From contig CALEYL010000031.1 in the NCBI GenBank assembly GCA_937926205.1, forward strand, positions 87,650-151,649: a stretch of 64,000 nucleotides of DNA. Reading direction: 5' to 3'. The stretch's first letter is position 1. Each line of letters begins with the position of its first letter. Below, one piece after another: positions 1 to 8,800 of the stretch. The translations under genes and the position numbers were made by a program. Origin of the DNA: an uncultured Saprospiraceae bacterium (lineage in GTDB: Bacteria; Bacteroidota; Bacteroidia; Chitinophagales; Saprospiraceae). The notes below the pieces were generated by a model. The model was not told the origin of the DNA and did no database searches. It saw nothing but the letters and a program-made list of their open reading frames with translations.

Positions 1-115
1 GTACCTCCTGCACGACATCCTGCGCTTCTGCGTCATCGCTCAGGATGCGCAGGGCAAGTCGGTAGAGTTTGTCTTTAACCGGCAGGATATGTTGCTTGAA
101 GTAGGTTAAGCTCAT
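1..115 (-). CDS. ECF-type RNA polymerase sigma factor, N-terminal fragment (gene runs off the window)
   Basis: Only the first 38 codons are present. The minus-strand ATG is at 115-113 and the frame stays open to base 1. The visible residues include LYRLALRILSDDAEAQDVVQ, the classic start of sigma-70 region 2, which binds core polymerase and the -10 element; the DDAEAQDVVQE part is typical of extracytoplasmic-function sigma factors. The family normally runs about 170-190 residues, so most of the protein, including region 4, lies outside. It is divergent from the secreted protein gene at 335. Whether an anti-sigma gene follows cannot be seen. Confidence 0.85.
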   Translation of the reverse strand, partial: MSLTYFKQHILPVKDKLYRLALRILSDDAEAQDVVQEV

Positions 116-334
116 TTCTTTGGCACGACGATTGTAAGGAATAGAATGTTACAGAGGGTATCATTTTTTTTTGTTGATTAAGCGGAGGGTGTCTCGAAAA
201 GGTGTCACCTCGTTAAAATGCAAAAAAATCCTTCGCAAAAAAAAGTTTGGCACGGTTTTAGAATTACACCTGACATCTTTATCAAATTATTTTTCTTCAA
301 AAATCATTCGTTCATCACTATCAAATTTTTGTCT

Positions 335-916
335 ATGAAAACGTCCATTTTTTCGCTCGCTTTTGTTACACTTTTTACAGGCGCTTTGAATGCACAGGAG
401 CAACTTGCTACCAGCAGCAGCGCACCATTTGCACTGGCATCCTACACCGCCGGTTCAGATCAGGCACAACTTCCGTGTAATGCCGACTACGCACCAAAAA
501 AAATCGAAATGGGGCTGCCTTTAACCGACTGTGAGTTCGATGTGGCACCTAAATACGCCAGCAAAGACGGTTCACTGGAGCAAGACCTCATCGCCGAAGT
601 GCGCAAACAATCAAAATTCAGTGATTTTGAAATGGGGATGGAATACATGCCGCATTCAGTTATCCTGGTATCCAATACAACGCCGATGCAGGACAAGCAA
701 GGTTTCCTTGTCAGCATGGTGATCAACAAAAAAGGCCAGGCCGCCAAAGTGAAGGTATACGGACAAGGCCACCTTGCCGGGTTGGTTGAGGCCACCTTGA
801 AGACGACCATGTGGGAACCGGCAGAATACGAAGGGGTTCAGGTAGACAGCAAGGTATGGTACGGTGTGACGCTGCAATCGCGTACTCAGGTTGCCATTGC
901 GCCTTTCCAGCCGTAA
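335..916 (+). CDS. Secreted protein with a TonB C-terminal-like domain
   Basis: The product has 193 residues. The frame is open from an ATG at 218, but the ATG at 335 is preferred because it begins a clean signal peptide (MKTSIFSLAFVTLFTGALNA, cleavage before QEQ). The C-terminal ~80 residues (GFLVSMVINKKGQ, then a W-EPAEYEG segment) match the pattern of the TonB energy-transducer C-terminal domain, where an alternating beta region is followed by W-x-PA-x-x-x-G. There is no transmembrane anchor or proline-rich linker as in true TonB, so this looks like the stand-alone periplasmic TonB_C-like proteins common in Bacteroidota. Its function is unknown. It ends about 80 bp before a strong hairpin shared with the convergent STAS gene. 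Confidence 0.7.
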   Translation: MKTSIFSLAFVTLFTGALNAQEQLATSSSAPFALASYTAGSDQAQLPCNADYAPKKIEMGLPLTDCEFDVAPKYASKDGSLEQDLIAEVRKQSKFSDFEMGMEYMPHSVILVSNTTPMQDKQGFLVSMVINKKGQAAKVKVYGQGHLAGLVEATLKTTMWEPAEYEGVQVDSKVWYGVTLQSRTQVAIAPFQP

Positions 917-997
917 TTTGAGGTATACTTAACTCAGCTATCGGTTTCCCTTTTTCGCCAGCCCGCCTCCCGGAGGGCAGGTAAGTAAAGAAGATAA

Positions 998-1038
998 ATG
1001 ACAAAAGCGCGCCACGAAAGTGAGCGCGCTTTTGTCAT
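998..1038. terminator. Bidirectional hairpin between convergent genes
   Basis: A perfect 15-bp stem pairs 998-1012 with 1024-1038. The inner bases add a 3-bp stem closed by a GAAA tetraloop (1016-1019), with one bulged A at 1023. It lies between the stop of the + strand gene at 916 and the stop of the - strand STAS gene at 1059, so it can terminate both. The flanks are A-rich on the left but carry no long U tract. Confidence 0.7.
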
Positions 1039-1058
1039 AAAAAGCAAAAGGCAAAAAA

Positions 1059-1442
1059 TTAAAGCGCTTCGTCTTCTTCTTTTAACTCCCGCTCTAATTC
1101 TTCCATGAATATGAATTCAATGCTTTCTTCAACGGTAGGAATGATGGTCAATACCGTATCCAGTCTCGAAATTTCAATCAGCTTTTTCACACTTGGCTGC
1201 ACGATGCCCGTTAACACAAACGAGCCATTCATTTTCCAGAGGCGATTGGCTGTGAGAATGGCACTGAGGCCGGATGAATCAATGTATTTTACATCAGTAA
1301 GGTCGAGAATCAGGTTCACGATACCCTCATTGGCGAAAATAACAAATTCAGATTTGAGGTTAGGGGCAAGCATGGAATTCAGGTTCTCTTCTTCCAGGCG
1401 AAACACAGCATATTTCTCCTTCTTGTCAATCGAATATTTCAT
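1059..1442 (-). CDS. STAS-domain anti-sigma factor antagonist (SpoIIAA-like)
   Basis: The protein has 127 residues and is a single STAS domain. The hallmark D-S-S-G-L-S-A motif is at residues 55-61, and Ser56/57 is the position phosphorylated by the partner kinase/anti-sigma factor in SpoIIAA-type partner switching. Family members sequester the anti-sigma kinase when unphosphorylated and so free a sigma factor or other output. The C-terminus is strongly acidic (EELERELKEEDEAL). No RsbW-like kinase or PP2C phosphatase gene is next to it, so the partner is encoded elsewhere. A TACTTTTGC box lies 62-69 bp upstream of the start. Confidence 0.88.
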   Translation of the reverse strand: MKYSIDKKEKYAVFRLEEENLNSMLAPNLKSEFVIFANEGIVNLILDLTDVKYIDSSGLSAILTANRLWKMNGSFVLTGIVQPSVKKLIEISRLDTVLTIIPTVEESIEFIFMEELERELKEEDEAL

Positions 1443-1503
1443 TATTCAGTTATTTTTTTCGTTTCTGAATCATTCCATGATCCATACAGTTCAAATAGAA
1501 TTG

Positions 1504-1511
1504 CAAAAGTA
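1504..1511 (-). promoter_or_regulatory. Putative -7 box of the STAS gene
   Basis: On the minus strand this reads TACTTTTG followed by C, a full match to the Bacteroidota -7 consensus TAnnTTTG. It sits about 62 bp upstream of the ATG at 1442. No clear TTG -33 element is seen at the expected distance. Confidence 0.4.
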
Positions 1512-1595
1512 TCAAATCCAACTAAGTAAGAATAACGTATTCAGGAGAAAGTTATTGATCAATCCTTTCTTAAAAAAAACTTATATAACTTTTCC

Positions 1596-2936
1596 TTATG
1601 CCCGTTCTTTCTGACTTTTGCTCAGCATGCGGTAAACTTGCGGCAAATTAGCAGCCAGAAAAGGACGCGCCTGGTGATGAATGGCCCTATGCCAGGCCAG
1701 CGCACTCAAAACCCGGGTTGCCCTTCCGATGTATTCAACCGTAGCGACTACATATTGCTGCCAATATTTACGGAGTATCTCAATGTTGTAAACCATCCAG
1801 ATGAAGAAAGCTTCAAATAATACAGCGCCAATGACACACTGCAGGGGAGTCAGACTGTGTTTGAAAAAATAAGACAGTCCGTATCCAAACAGGGCGCCGT
1901 ACAAAATGATGTAATGCACCGTATAAATGGTCAGTGTTTCGCTGCCGATTTTCGTAACCAAAGCTGGCATGCGTTTCCAGAGCGGTGTAATTAACATAAT
2001 GATCCCGGCAACGGTAATGGCGTGTCCAAGTTCAATAAAAAGGTAATTGTAATTGCCCAACTCCAGGAAATTATCCCAACCGGTAAATACGTGCAGCAGT
2101 TTAAACCACTTGGTAGAATAAAAATGCAGCATCAATCCCCCGCCGATCATCGCAGCGGGAAGCCAATTCGTGAAAGCCAGAGCCGGCCTTTTGTGCAGCA
2201 CATAGCCCAACAGACCCCCCAATAATGAAAATCCAACCCAGGGTATGACCGTGAAGACAGAAAAGCTTTTCATGAAATAGGCCGCGATTGGCAAAGGCAG
2301 CCAGGACCAATCTGCGCCAAACACATCAGGGCTGATAAAAAAGACCATTAAGCCGGCAAAAGCGAGCAAGCGCGGCAACGGAATCAAAGTAGCCGTATGC
2401 AGGGCGTAAACGCCAATCAGTGATAACAAAGCCAGGCCCATACAATGCAACACATCTACCCCAAACATGGAATGATAGTGTTCCATTTGAAAATAGTCGA
2501 TATAAACCAGTGCATTGATGTTGAAACGAAGCAGATAGGCCAGTCCAATAAGCATAAAAGCCCGTCGAATGCCTTTTTTGACCCGCTCATTCTCCCGAAG
2601 CGGTCGGCCGTCTTTCAACAGCAAAAAAGTAAAAATCAACCCGGCAGAAAAGAAAAATATAGGAGCCGTCATGCCGCGAAAGAAAGACCAGAACGCATAA
2701 ATCGGATTGTTGTAATCCCGGTAAGCGTCAGAAAGCAGCGTGTCGGTGAAATGCCCCTGAAGCATCATCATGACAGCATAGGCCCGCAGAACGTCTATGA
2801 AAAGAATCCGCGGCAGTTTGGCGGTTGAATGCGTAGATTCGATAGCAATTGTATTTTTGTTAAAATTCGCCTCTATACGACGTAATAACGCGGCAAAGTT
2901 ACAATAAAAAACACGATCTAACGCTGAAAGTTCCAT
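1596..2936 (-). CDS. Integral membrane acyltransferase-like protein (DUF1624/heparan-glucosaminide N-acetyltransferase-like)
   Basis: The product has 446 residues with roughly ten hydrophobic segments. The conserved start of the family is visible as RILFIDVLRAYAVMMMLQGH (about residues 43-62), the R-x4-D-x-LR-x6-M-x2-H pattern of YeiB/DUF1624 and related membrane acyltransferases. These probably transfer acyl groups to envelope glycans or lipids, but the substrate is unknown here. The first ~40 residues (from the ATG at 2936) do not resemble the family start. A TAACTTTGC promoter-like box lies inside them at 2901-2893, so translation may start later from a non-ATG codon; no in-frame ATG exists before the conserved region. 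The C-terminal ~60 residues are basic and cytoplasmic-looking. Confidence 0.75.
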   Translation of the reverse strand: MELSALDRVFYCNFAALLRRIEANFNKNTIAIESTHSTAKLPRILFIDVLRAYAVMMMLQGHFTDTLLSDAYRDYNNPIYAFWSFFRGMTAPIFFFSAGLIFTFLLLKDGRPLRENERVKKGIRRAFMLIGLAYLLRFNINALVYIDYFQMEHYHSMFGVDVLHCMGLALLSLIGVYALHTATLIPLPRLLAFAGLMVFFISPDVFGADWSWLPLPIAAYFMKSFSVFTVIPWVGFSLLGGLLGYVLHKRPALAFTNWLPAAMIGGGLMLHFYSTKWFKLLHVFTGWDNFLELGNYNYLFIELGHAITVAGIIMLITPLWKRMPALVTKIGSETLTIYTVHYIILYGALFGYGLSYFFKHSLTPLQCVIGAVLFEAFFIWMVYNIEILRKYWQQYVVATVEYIGRATRVLSALAWHRAIHHQARPFLAANLPQVYRMLSKSQKERA

Positions 2937-3157
2937 TATTTAATGGCTTGATTGTTAAGCTTCCCCAAATTCAGGCGTCCATATTATCAGCCTGACTTTC
3001 GGCCAGACAAGCGATATTTTCCCGCAATGCCCGAATGCCAAACGAGAGGGGGATTTTGACTCCCTTTCCCATTTTTCGTCTTTTTTTTACAGGAATTACC
3101 CATCAGGCTTCTTTATCTTTCCGCTTTTTAGAACAAGCTCTAAACCTGAACCTAATC

Positions 3158-5305
3158 ATGAGAAGTATTTTTTCAACTTTACTGCTTGCTTGCGCGTTGT
3201 TTGCCTGCCAGCAGGAAAAAACAGATACAGCTGCCAATTACCCACTTATGGAAGTGCAATATCCTGAAACAAAGACTGTCGATCAAACCGACGATTATAA
3301 CGGCACAACGGTCGCTGATCCCTACCGCTGGCTGGAAGCCGACACTGCTGCCGATGTCGGCCAATGGGTAAAAAGCCAGAATAAAGTGACTTTTGGTTAT
3401 CTGGAAAAAATTCCTTTCCGCAAGCAAATCCAGGATCGCCTCACCGAATTGGTCAATTACCCCCGGTATTCTTCTCCCTTCCAGGTCGGCGAGTACTACT
3501 TTTTTAACAAAAATGACGGGCTTCAAAACCAGTCGGTTATCTACATCCAGAAAGGCCTTACCGGGCAACCGGAAGTCTTCATTGACCCCAATGCCATGTC
3601 GAAAGAAGGGACAACAGCCATCAACATCGTTGGCGTATCAGACGACGACAAGTACCTGGCCTATGCCAAACAGGAAGCGGGTTCCGACTGGGCAGAGATC
3701 CACGTCATGGACATTGCCGCCAGAAAAAAATTACCGGACGTTTTGAAATGGGTGAAATTTTCGGGCGCAGAATGGCATAAAAACGGCTTTTTCTACAGCC
3801 GTTATCCCGCGCCCGCGCCTGGTTCTGAACTTTCCGGCAACAACCAGTACCACTCGGTGTATTATCACAAATTGGGCGACGACCAGTCGAAAGACAAACT
3901 GGTATACGAAGACCGGAAAAACCCCAATATGTACCACAACTGCTCCATCACGGAAGACAACAAATACATCATTCTTTACGCGGCGCCAGGCACCGATGGT
4001 TATGCCGTTTATTTCCGGGAACTGGACAAAGAGGGGCCTTTCAAAGTACTGTTCGAAGGCTATGCCAATAAAAGTTCTGTCGTTCACCACCACAACGGCA
4101 AATTTTTGGTGCAAACCGACATTGACGCCCCCAAATACCGCCTTGTAGAAGTTGATCCGGCAAAGCCACAAAAAGAAAACTGGAAAGAAATTATCCCGGA
4201 ATCGGATGACCTGTTGCAGAGCGTGAGTACAGGCGGCGGCAAATTATTTGCCAATTATCTAAAAAATGCCACCGACCGTTATTACCAAATGGAGTACGAC
4301 GGCAGCGGCAAAAAAGAAATCCAGCTGCCGGGCCTTGGTAGTGCCGGAGGCTTTGGCGCACGCGAAAAATACAAAACGCTGTTCTACACTTTTACGTCGT
4401 TCATTTATCCGTCTACCATTTTCAAATACGACATTGAAACGGGCAACTCGGAGCCTTTCTTCAAATCGGAATTGAAATTCAATCCTGAAGATTACACAGA
4501 ACGCCAGGTTTTCTACAAAAGTAAGGATGGCACAGAGGTTTCCATGTTTCTGGTACATCGCAAAGACCTGAAAATGAATGGTCAAAACCCCTGCTACCTT
4601 TATGGCTACGGTGGATTCAACGTCAGCCTCACGCCCGGTTTCAGCGCCACCCGGTTGCCCCTGCTCGAAAACGGCGGGGTCTTTGCCATGCCCAACCTTC
4701 GGGGCGGCGGCGAATACGGTGAAGCCTGGCACAAAGCCGGTATGTTGCAGAACAAGCAAAATGTGTTCGACGACTTTATCTCCGCAGCAGAATACCTCAT
4801 TGCTCAGAAATATACCTCTAAGGATAAACTGGCCATTGCCGGCGGTTCCAACGGCGGCCTGCTCGTCGGCGCATGTATGACCCAGCGCCCCGATCTGTTC
4901 GCAGTAGCGCTGCCTGCAGTTGGTGTCATGGATATGCTGCGCTATCACAAATTCACTGTTGGAAAAGGCTGGATTCCGGAATATGGCTCCAGCGACGACC
5001 CGGAGCAGTTTAAAAACCTGCTCTCTTATTCGCCGCTGCACAACCTGAAAGCAGGCGTAACTTATCCGGCTACCATGATCACTACCGCCGACCACGATGA
5101 TCGCGTGGTGCCCGCCCACTCGTTTAAGTTTGCCGCACAACTTCAAAAATCGCATCAAGGCAAAAATCCGGTGTTGATCCGCATTGAAACAAACGCAGGT
5201 CACGGCGCCGGTAAACCCATTGCCAAAGTCATTGAAGAACAAGCAGACATCTGGTCGTTTTTGTTTTACAATACAAACTCGCCGGTAAAATATCTGGCGA
5301 ATTAA
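3158..5305 (+). CDS. Prolyl oligopeptidase family serine peptidase (S9A), lipoprotein
   Basis: The product has 715 residues from the ATG at 3158. The open frame extends upstream to 3035, but the 3158 start gives a lipoprotein signal whose lipobox is LFAC, so the mature protein should be lipid-anchored at the periplasmic face. The N-terminal part (YPETKTVDQTDDYNG, VADPYRWLE) and a seven-bladed propeller region precede a C-terminal alpha/beta-hydrolase. The catalytic triad is recognisable: Ser564 in GGSNGG, Asp648 in DHDDRVVP, His682 in NAGHGAG. Length and motifs match the post-proline-cleaving endopeptidase EC 3.4.21.26, which cuts short proline-containing peptides. It stands alone, with a terminator-like hairpin 86 bp downstream. 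Confidence 0.93.
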   Translation: MRSIFSTLLLACALFACQQEKTDTAANYPLMEVQYPETKTVDQTDDYNGTTVADPYRWLEADTAADVGQWVKSQNKVTFGYLEKIPFRKQIQDRLTELVNYPRYSSPFQVGEYYFFNKNDGLQNQSVIYIQKGLTGQPEVFIDPNAMSKEGTTAINIVGVSDDDKYLAYAKQEAGSDWAEIHVMDIAARKKLPDVLKWVKFSGAEWHKNGFFYSRYPAPAPGSELSGNNQYHSVYYHKLGDDQSKDKLVYEDRKNPNMYHNCSITEDNKYIILYAAPGTDGYAVYFRELDKEGPFKVLFEGYANKSSVVHHHNGKFLVQTDIDAPKYRLVEVDPAKPQKENWKEIIPESDDLLQSVSTGGGKLFANYLKNATDRYYQMEYDGSGKKEIQLPGLGSAGGFGAREKYKTLFYTFTSFIYPSTIFKYDIETGNSEPFFKSELKFNPEDYTERQVFYKSKDGTEVSMFLVHRKDLKMNGQNPCYLYGYGGFNVSLTPGFSATRLPLLENGGVFAMPNLRGGGEYGEAWHKAGMLQNKQNVFDDFISAAEYLIAQKYTSKDKLAIAGGSNGGLLVGACMTQRPDLFAVALPAVGVMDMLRYHKFTVGKGWIPEYGSSDDPEQFKNLLSYSPLHNLKAGVTYPATMITTADHDDRVVPAHSFKFAAQLQKSHQGKNPVLIRIETNAGHGAGKPIAKVIEEQADIWSFLFYNTNSPVKYLAN

Positions 5306-5390
5306 TGCCCTCTTTTTCCTGCCCGAGGGAGTTTAGACAGGCTATTAGACACCCTTTAAGTTTTGGCTTCCAACTTTTTATCAAAAAACA

Positions 5391-5424
5391 GCAGGAGGCA
5401 TCCCGAATTTGGGATGCCTCCTGC
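5391..5424 (+). terminator. Terminator-like hairpin after the prolyl oligopeptidase gene
   Basis: A perfect 14-bp stem (5391-5404 with 5411-5424) carries a 6-nt loop and is GC-rich. It is 86 bp past the stop codon at 5305. There is no U tract on the + side, but the stem is preceded by TTTTTATCAAAAAACA, so it would carry U residues if read on the minus strand. Confidence 0.5.
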
Positions 5425-5705
5425 GAATCAAGCGTAAAATCTGTTTGTGTACGCTATGAATTTCGCACCCACTCACTTTTTTGGAGTGGAAAGACATGCG
5501 GATTTCTTTTGAATGTCGAACACTGAATATCGAACAAGGAACCGCAGAAGTGAAGCAGTCTTGCTCCACTTCGACATTCGATATTCGACATTCAATATGC
5601 TGCTGTTCTAAACTCTTTTGAATGTCGAACACCAGGCGGGCTCTCCGGCTGCCTGTTCTCGGTCGCCCGATCTTCCTTTTCAGCTGCTCTTTTTTCCCGT
5701 TCAAC

Positions 5706-5713
5706 TAAATTTG
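5706..5713 (+). promoter_or_regulatory. Putative -7 box of the cupredoxin-repeat gene
   Basis: TAAATTTG matches the Bacteroidota -7 consensus TAnnTTTG, 89 bp upstream of the ATG at 5802. No convincing -33 TTG is visible. Confidence 0.35.
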
Positions 5714-5801
5714 TATACCCTGTCGGCATGGTAAATTCTTACTTTAGCGAAGAGCAACCTATTGGTAAAAATCACCTTACATCCTATTTAATTATCCGAC
5801 G

Positions 5802-8800
5802 ATGACGATACCCTTACGCACCCTAAACCTTACTTTATTCTTCCTGGCCGCAACTTTTTCCGGCGTACACGCCCAAACCTGCCAGGCGGGCTTTAGTTAT
5901 GTCCTCAACGGTTTGAGTGTTCAATTTACCCAGGAGTCTACCGCTTCGTCAACCATTACAGGGTTCCTTTGGGATTTTGGCGACGGCGCCAGCTCCACTC
6001 TGGCCAATCCGGAGCATACCTATACCGATTCAGAAGACCTGATGGTCTGCCTGACGATCACAACGGCAGATGGCTGTACCGACCAGTTTTGTGCAGAAGT
6101 GGAACCCTGCCAGCTTAATTTGACAGTCTCAGTAGGCGATTGTAATACAAACGGTGAAATACCACTCGGAATTAATATTACAGATGTATTCGGCAACGCG
6201 CGGGAGATCAATATTTCCATAGACGGCGTATTGCTGCCGGGAAGCCCGTTTCTCATCGACAACGACCTGCCTGTTTTTACCAATGCACTGATCAACGGCG
6301 ACGGCCTGGTACATACCATTTCTGTGGTTTCTACCCACAATGCAGCCTGCACGGCAAGCTATACTTTCACAGCGCCGGACTGTGCCTCCAGTTGCTTCCT
6401 TTCCGGATTAAATGTGGCGATTGCTCAGGGCGCCATAAAAACAGTGAATGTTGGCAGTAACTTTTTCAACCCTGTAAATACCACCATCGAAGTCGGTGAA
6501 CTGGTGCGTTTCAATTGGACAACTGGTGGTCATACCTCAACTTCTGATGCCACATCAGGTCCCGACAGCTGGAATTCAGGGCTATTGGGCGCCGGAGCAA
6601 CCTACGATGTGCGCATCAAAAATCCGGGCATTCATCCATATTATTGTATTCCACACGGTGGTCCCGGCGGTGTGGGCATGTCGGGTATGATTGTTGCAAA
6701 CTGCCCGAACGGGAATAATTTCACCCTGCAAATTACTTTCAATACCACACAGGCCGGAGCTCAAGGCTACAATTTCCGGATTGATGGCGTCCTGCAGCCG
6801 GGGAGTCCGTTTGCTTATAATGGAACGGGGTTGCAATCGCTAAGCGCAACAATGGCCGGCGACGGACAGGATCATACTTTTGAGATTGCCGATGCAGGTG
6901 ATCCGGGCTGTTCCCAAATTCGCACCTTTACTGCACCTGATTGCGGTGCGGCGCCAACGTGCAGCATGAGCGTCAGTGCCCAGCAAAATGGCGGCTGCAA
7001 TGTTGCCAATCAAATAGAGGTCAGTGTACAGATCAACAGTGTCAATGGTGGAGCAGCCGGGTTTGAGGTTCTTTTTGACGGCGTGGCAAGCGGCGGACCT
7101 TATGTGTACTCGGCCACGGGTGTCACCACCGTTTCCATTTTCGTTCCCGGCGATGGCCAATCCCATACCATCAGCGCCAGAGACCTGAATACACCAACCT
7201 GCGAAGGCAGCACGCTTTTTGTTGCGCCTGATTGCTCCACTCCCTGCAATCTGGGTAACATCACAGCAGCAACCGGCGGAGGGATTACCCATATAGTAGA
7301 AGTGCAGGATTTTCAGTTTGTCCCCCAAAACCTCACCATAGCTGCCGGGGATCGGGTAGAATGGCACTGGACAGGCTCTGTCGCACATACCAGTACCTCT
7401 GACGCTGCAACTGGCGCAGACAGCTGGAACAGCGATTTGCTGCACCACGGCGCCACGTATCTATCACCCGTACTCTCTGCCGGCATCCATCCCTACTATT
7501 GCATCCCGCATGGCGCGCCTGGCGGTATAGGCATGACCGGTGTCATTACCGTTCAGGCCAACTGCGCCAATGGACAGGTTCCTATTGCGCTGAGCTTTAC
7601 GGAATCAGGCGGTGGATTTGGCGGTTTTCAGGTATGGGTTGACAGTGTGGCGGCAGGCACTTTTGCTTACGCTGCTTCCGGGTTTGATACCATAAACGTT
7701 CTTGTACCCGGCGATGGGATGCCACATACCCTGCTGGTTCAGGATGCAGAAAATCCAGATTGCAGCGCCTCGGTAGCCATCACTACGCCGGATTGCAATG
7801 CTTCCACCTGCCGTTTGACTTTGCAGGCTCAGGAAAATGGCCCTTGCGATACGCTTTTGCAGCTGCCGGTAGAAGTATTGATTACCGATTTAGGAGGCGG
7901 AGAAGGTGGTTTCATCCTTTTTGCCGATAGTGTTCTGGTGGATACTTTTTTATACGGGGCCAACGATTCTACCCTCGTATCGCTATTGCTTCCGGGTGAC
8001 GGACTCCCTCACATTTTCTTCGCGGCAGACCTGTCCGATTCAATGTGTATTGCTTCCGATACCCTGACTACCCCCAATTGCATGCTCCCATGTCAACTGT
8101 CCAACCTCCTGCTGGCAAGTGGCGGGGGCGGCGATCCGGTTATACATACGGTAGAAGTTGTGGATTTTTCATTTATCCCCAATCACATCAATGTTCAGGT
8201 AGGAGACATCGTCCGCTTTATCTGGAATGGCCATGTACAGCATACAACTACTTCAGATGCCATTACCGGGCCCGACGTCTGGAACAGTGGTTTGCTGGGC
8301 CATGGGAGTGTTTTTGATGTCACCATAACCAGCGAAGGGGTGCACCCATATTATTGTATCCCGCACGGCGCGCCAGGGGGCATCGGCATGGCAGGAGACA
8401 TAACAGCTACGCCGCCCTGCCAGGATGGAATGGTCAGCGTTGCCGTTTCATTCGACGCTACGATGGGCAGCAGCCAGGGCTACGAGGTTTTTGTGGATGG
8501 AGTGCAAACTGGTGGCCCATTTGCTTACAATGATCCGAATGGCAGCAACCAGACCACTGTGATGGTTGCGGGTGACGGACTGACACATAACATCAGCCTT
8601 CAGGATGTGGATGGTGCGGAATGCGGGATCAGCGCTGACATACAAACCCCTAATTGCGCGGGCGGTTGTAATATCGCCAATCTGGACATTCAATTTCCGG
8701 ATACAACCTGTAACAACGGGATGATCCCGGCGAGCTTGTCCTTTACAGCAGCGGGAAGCGGCGATCAGGGATACCATGTGTTTATTGACGGCATTCTGGA

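Larger units (their letters stand above)
5306..5801. repeat. Repetitive non-coding spacer with degenerate GAATGTCGAACA-type inverted repeats
   Basis: Copies of a GAATGTCGAACA/GAATATCGAAC motif occur forward at 5511-5535 and 5620-5633 and inverted at about 5572-5592. Possible reading frames across it translate into low-complexity text of the FDIRHS kind and have no gene-like properties. It resembles the short dispersed intergenic repeats of Saprospiria genomes. Besides these repeats and the hairpin at 5391 it holds the presumed promoter of the 5802 gene. Confidence 0.55.

Noticed and set aside
218..334. N-terminal extension of the TonB-C-like protein from the ATG at 218
   Set aside because: The extension would bury the signal peptide that starts at 335.
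4259..5242. Minus-strand open frame of 327 codons
   Set aside because: Antisense to the C-terminal hydrolase domain of the S9A peptidase, whose catalytic motifs are on the + strand; no family resemblance.
5381..5704. Minus-strand 107-codon frame in the spacer
   Set aside because: Translates the GAATGTCGAAC repeat family into low-complexity text; no gene features.
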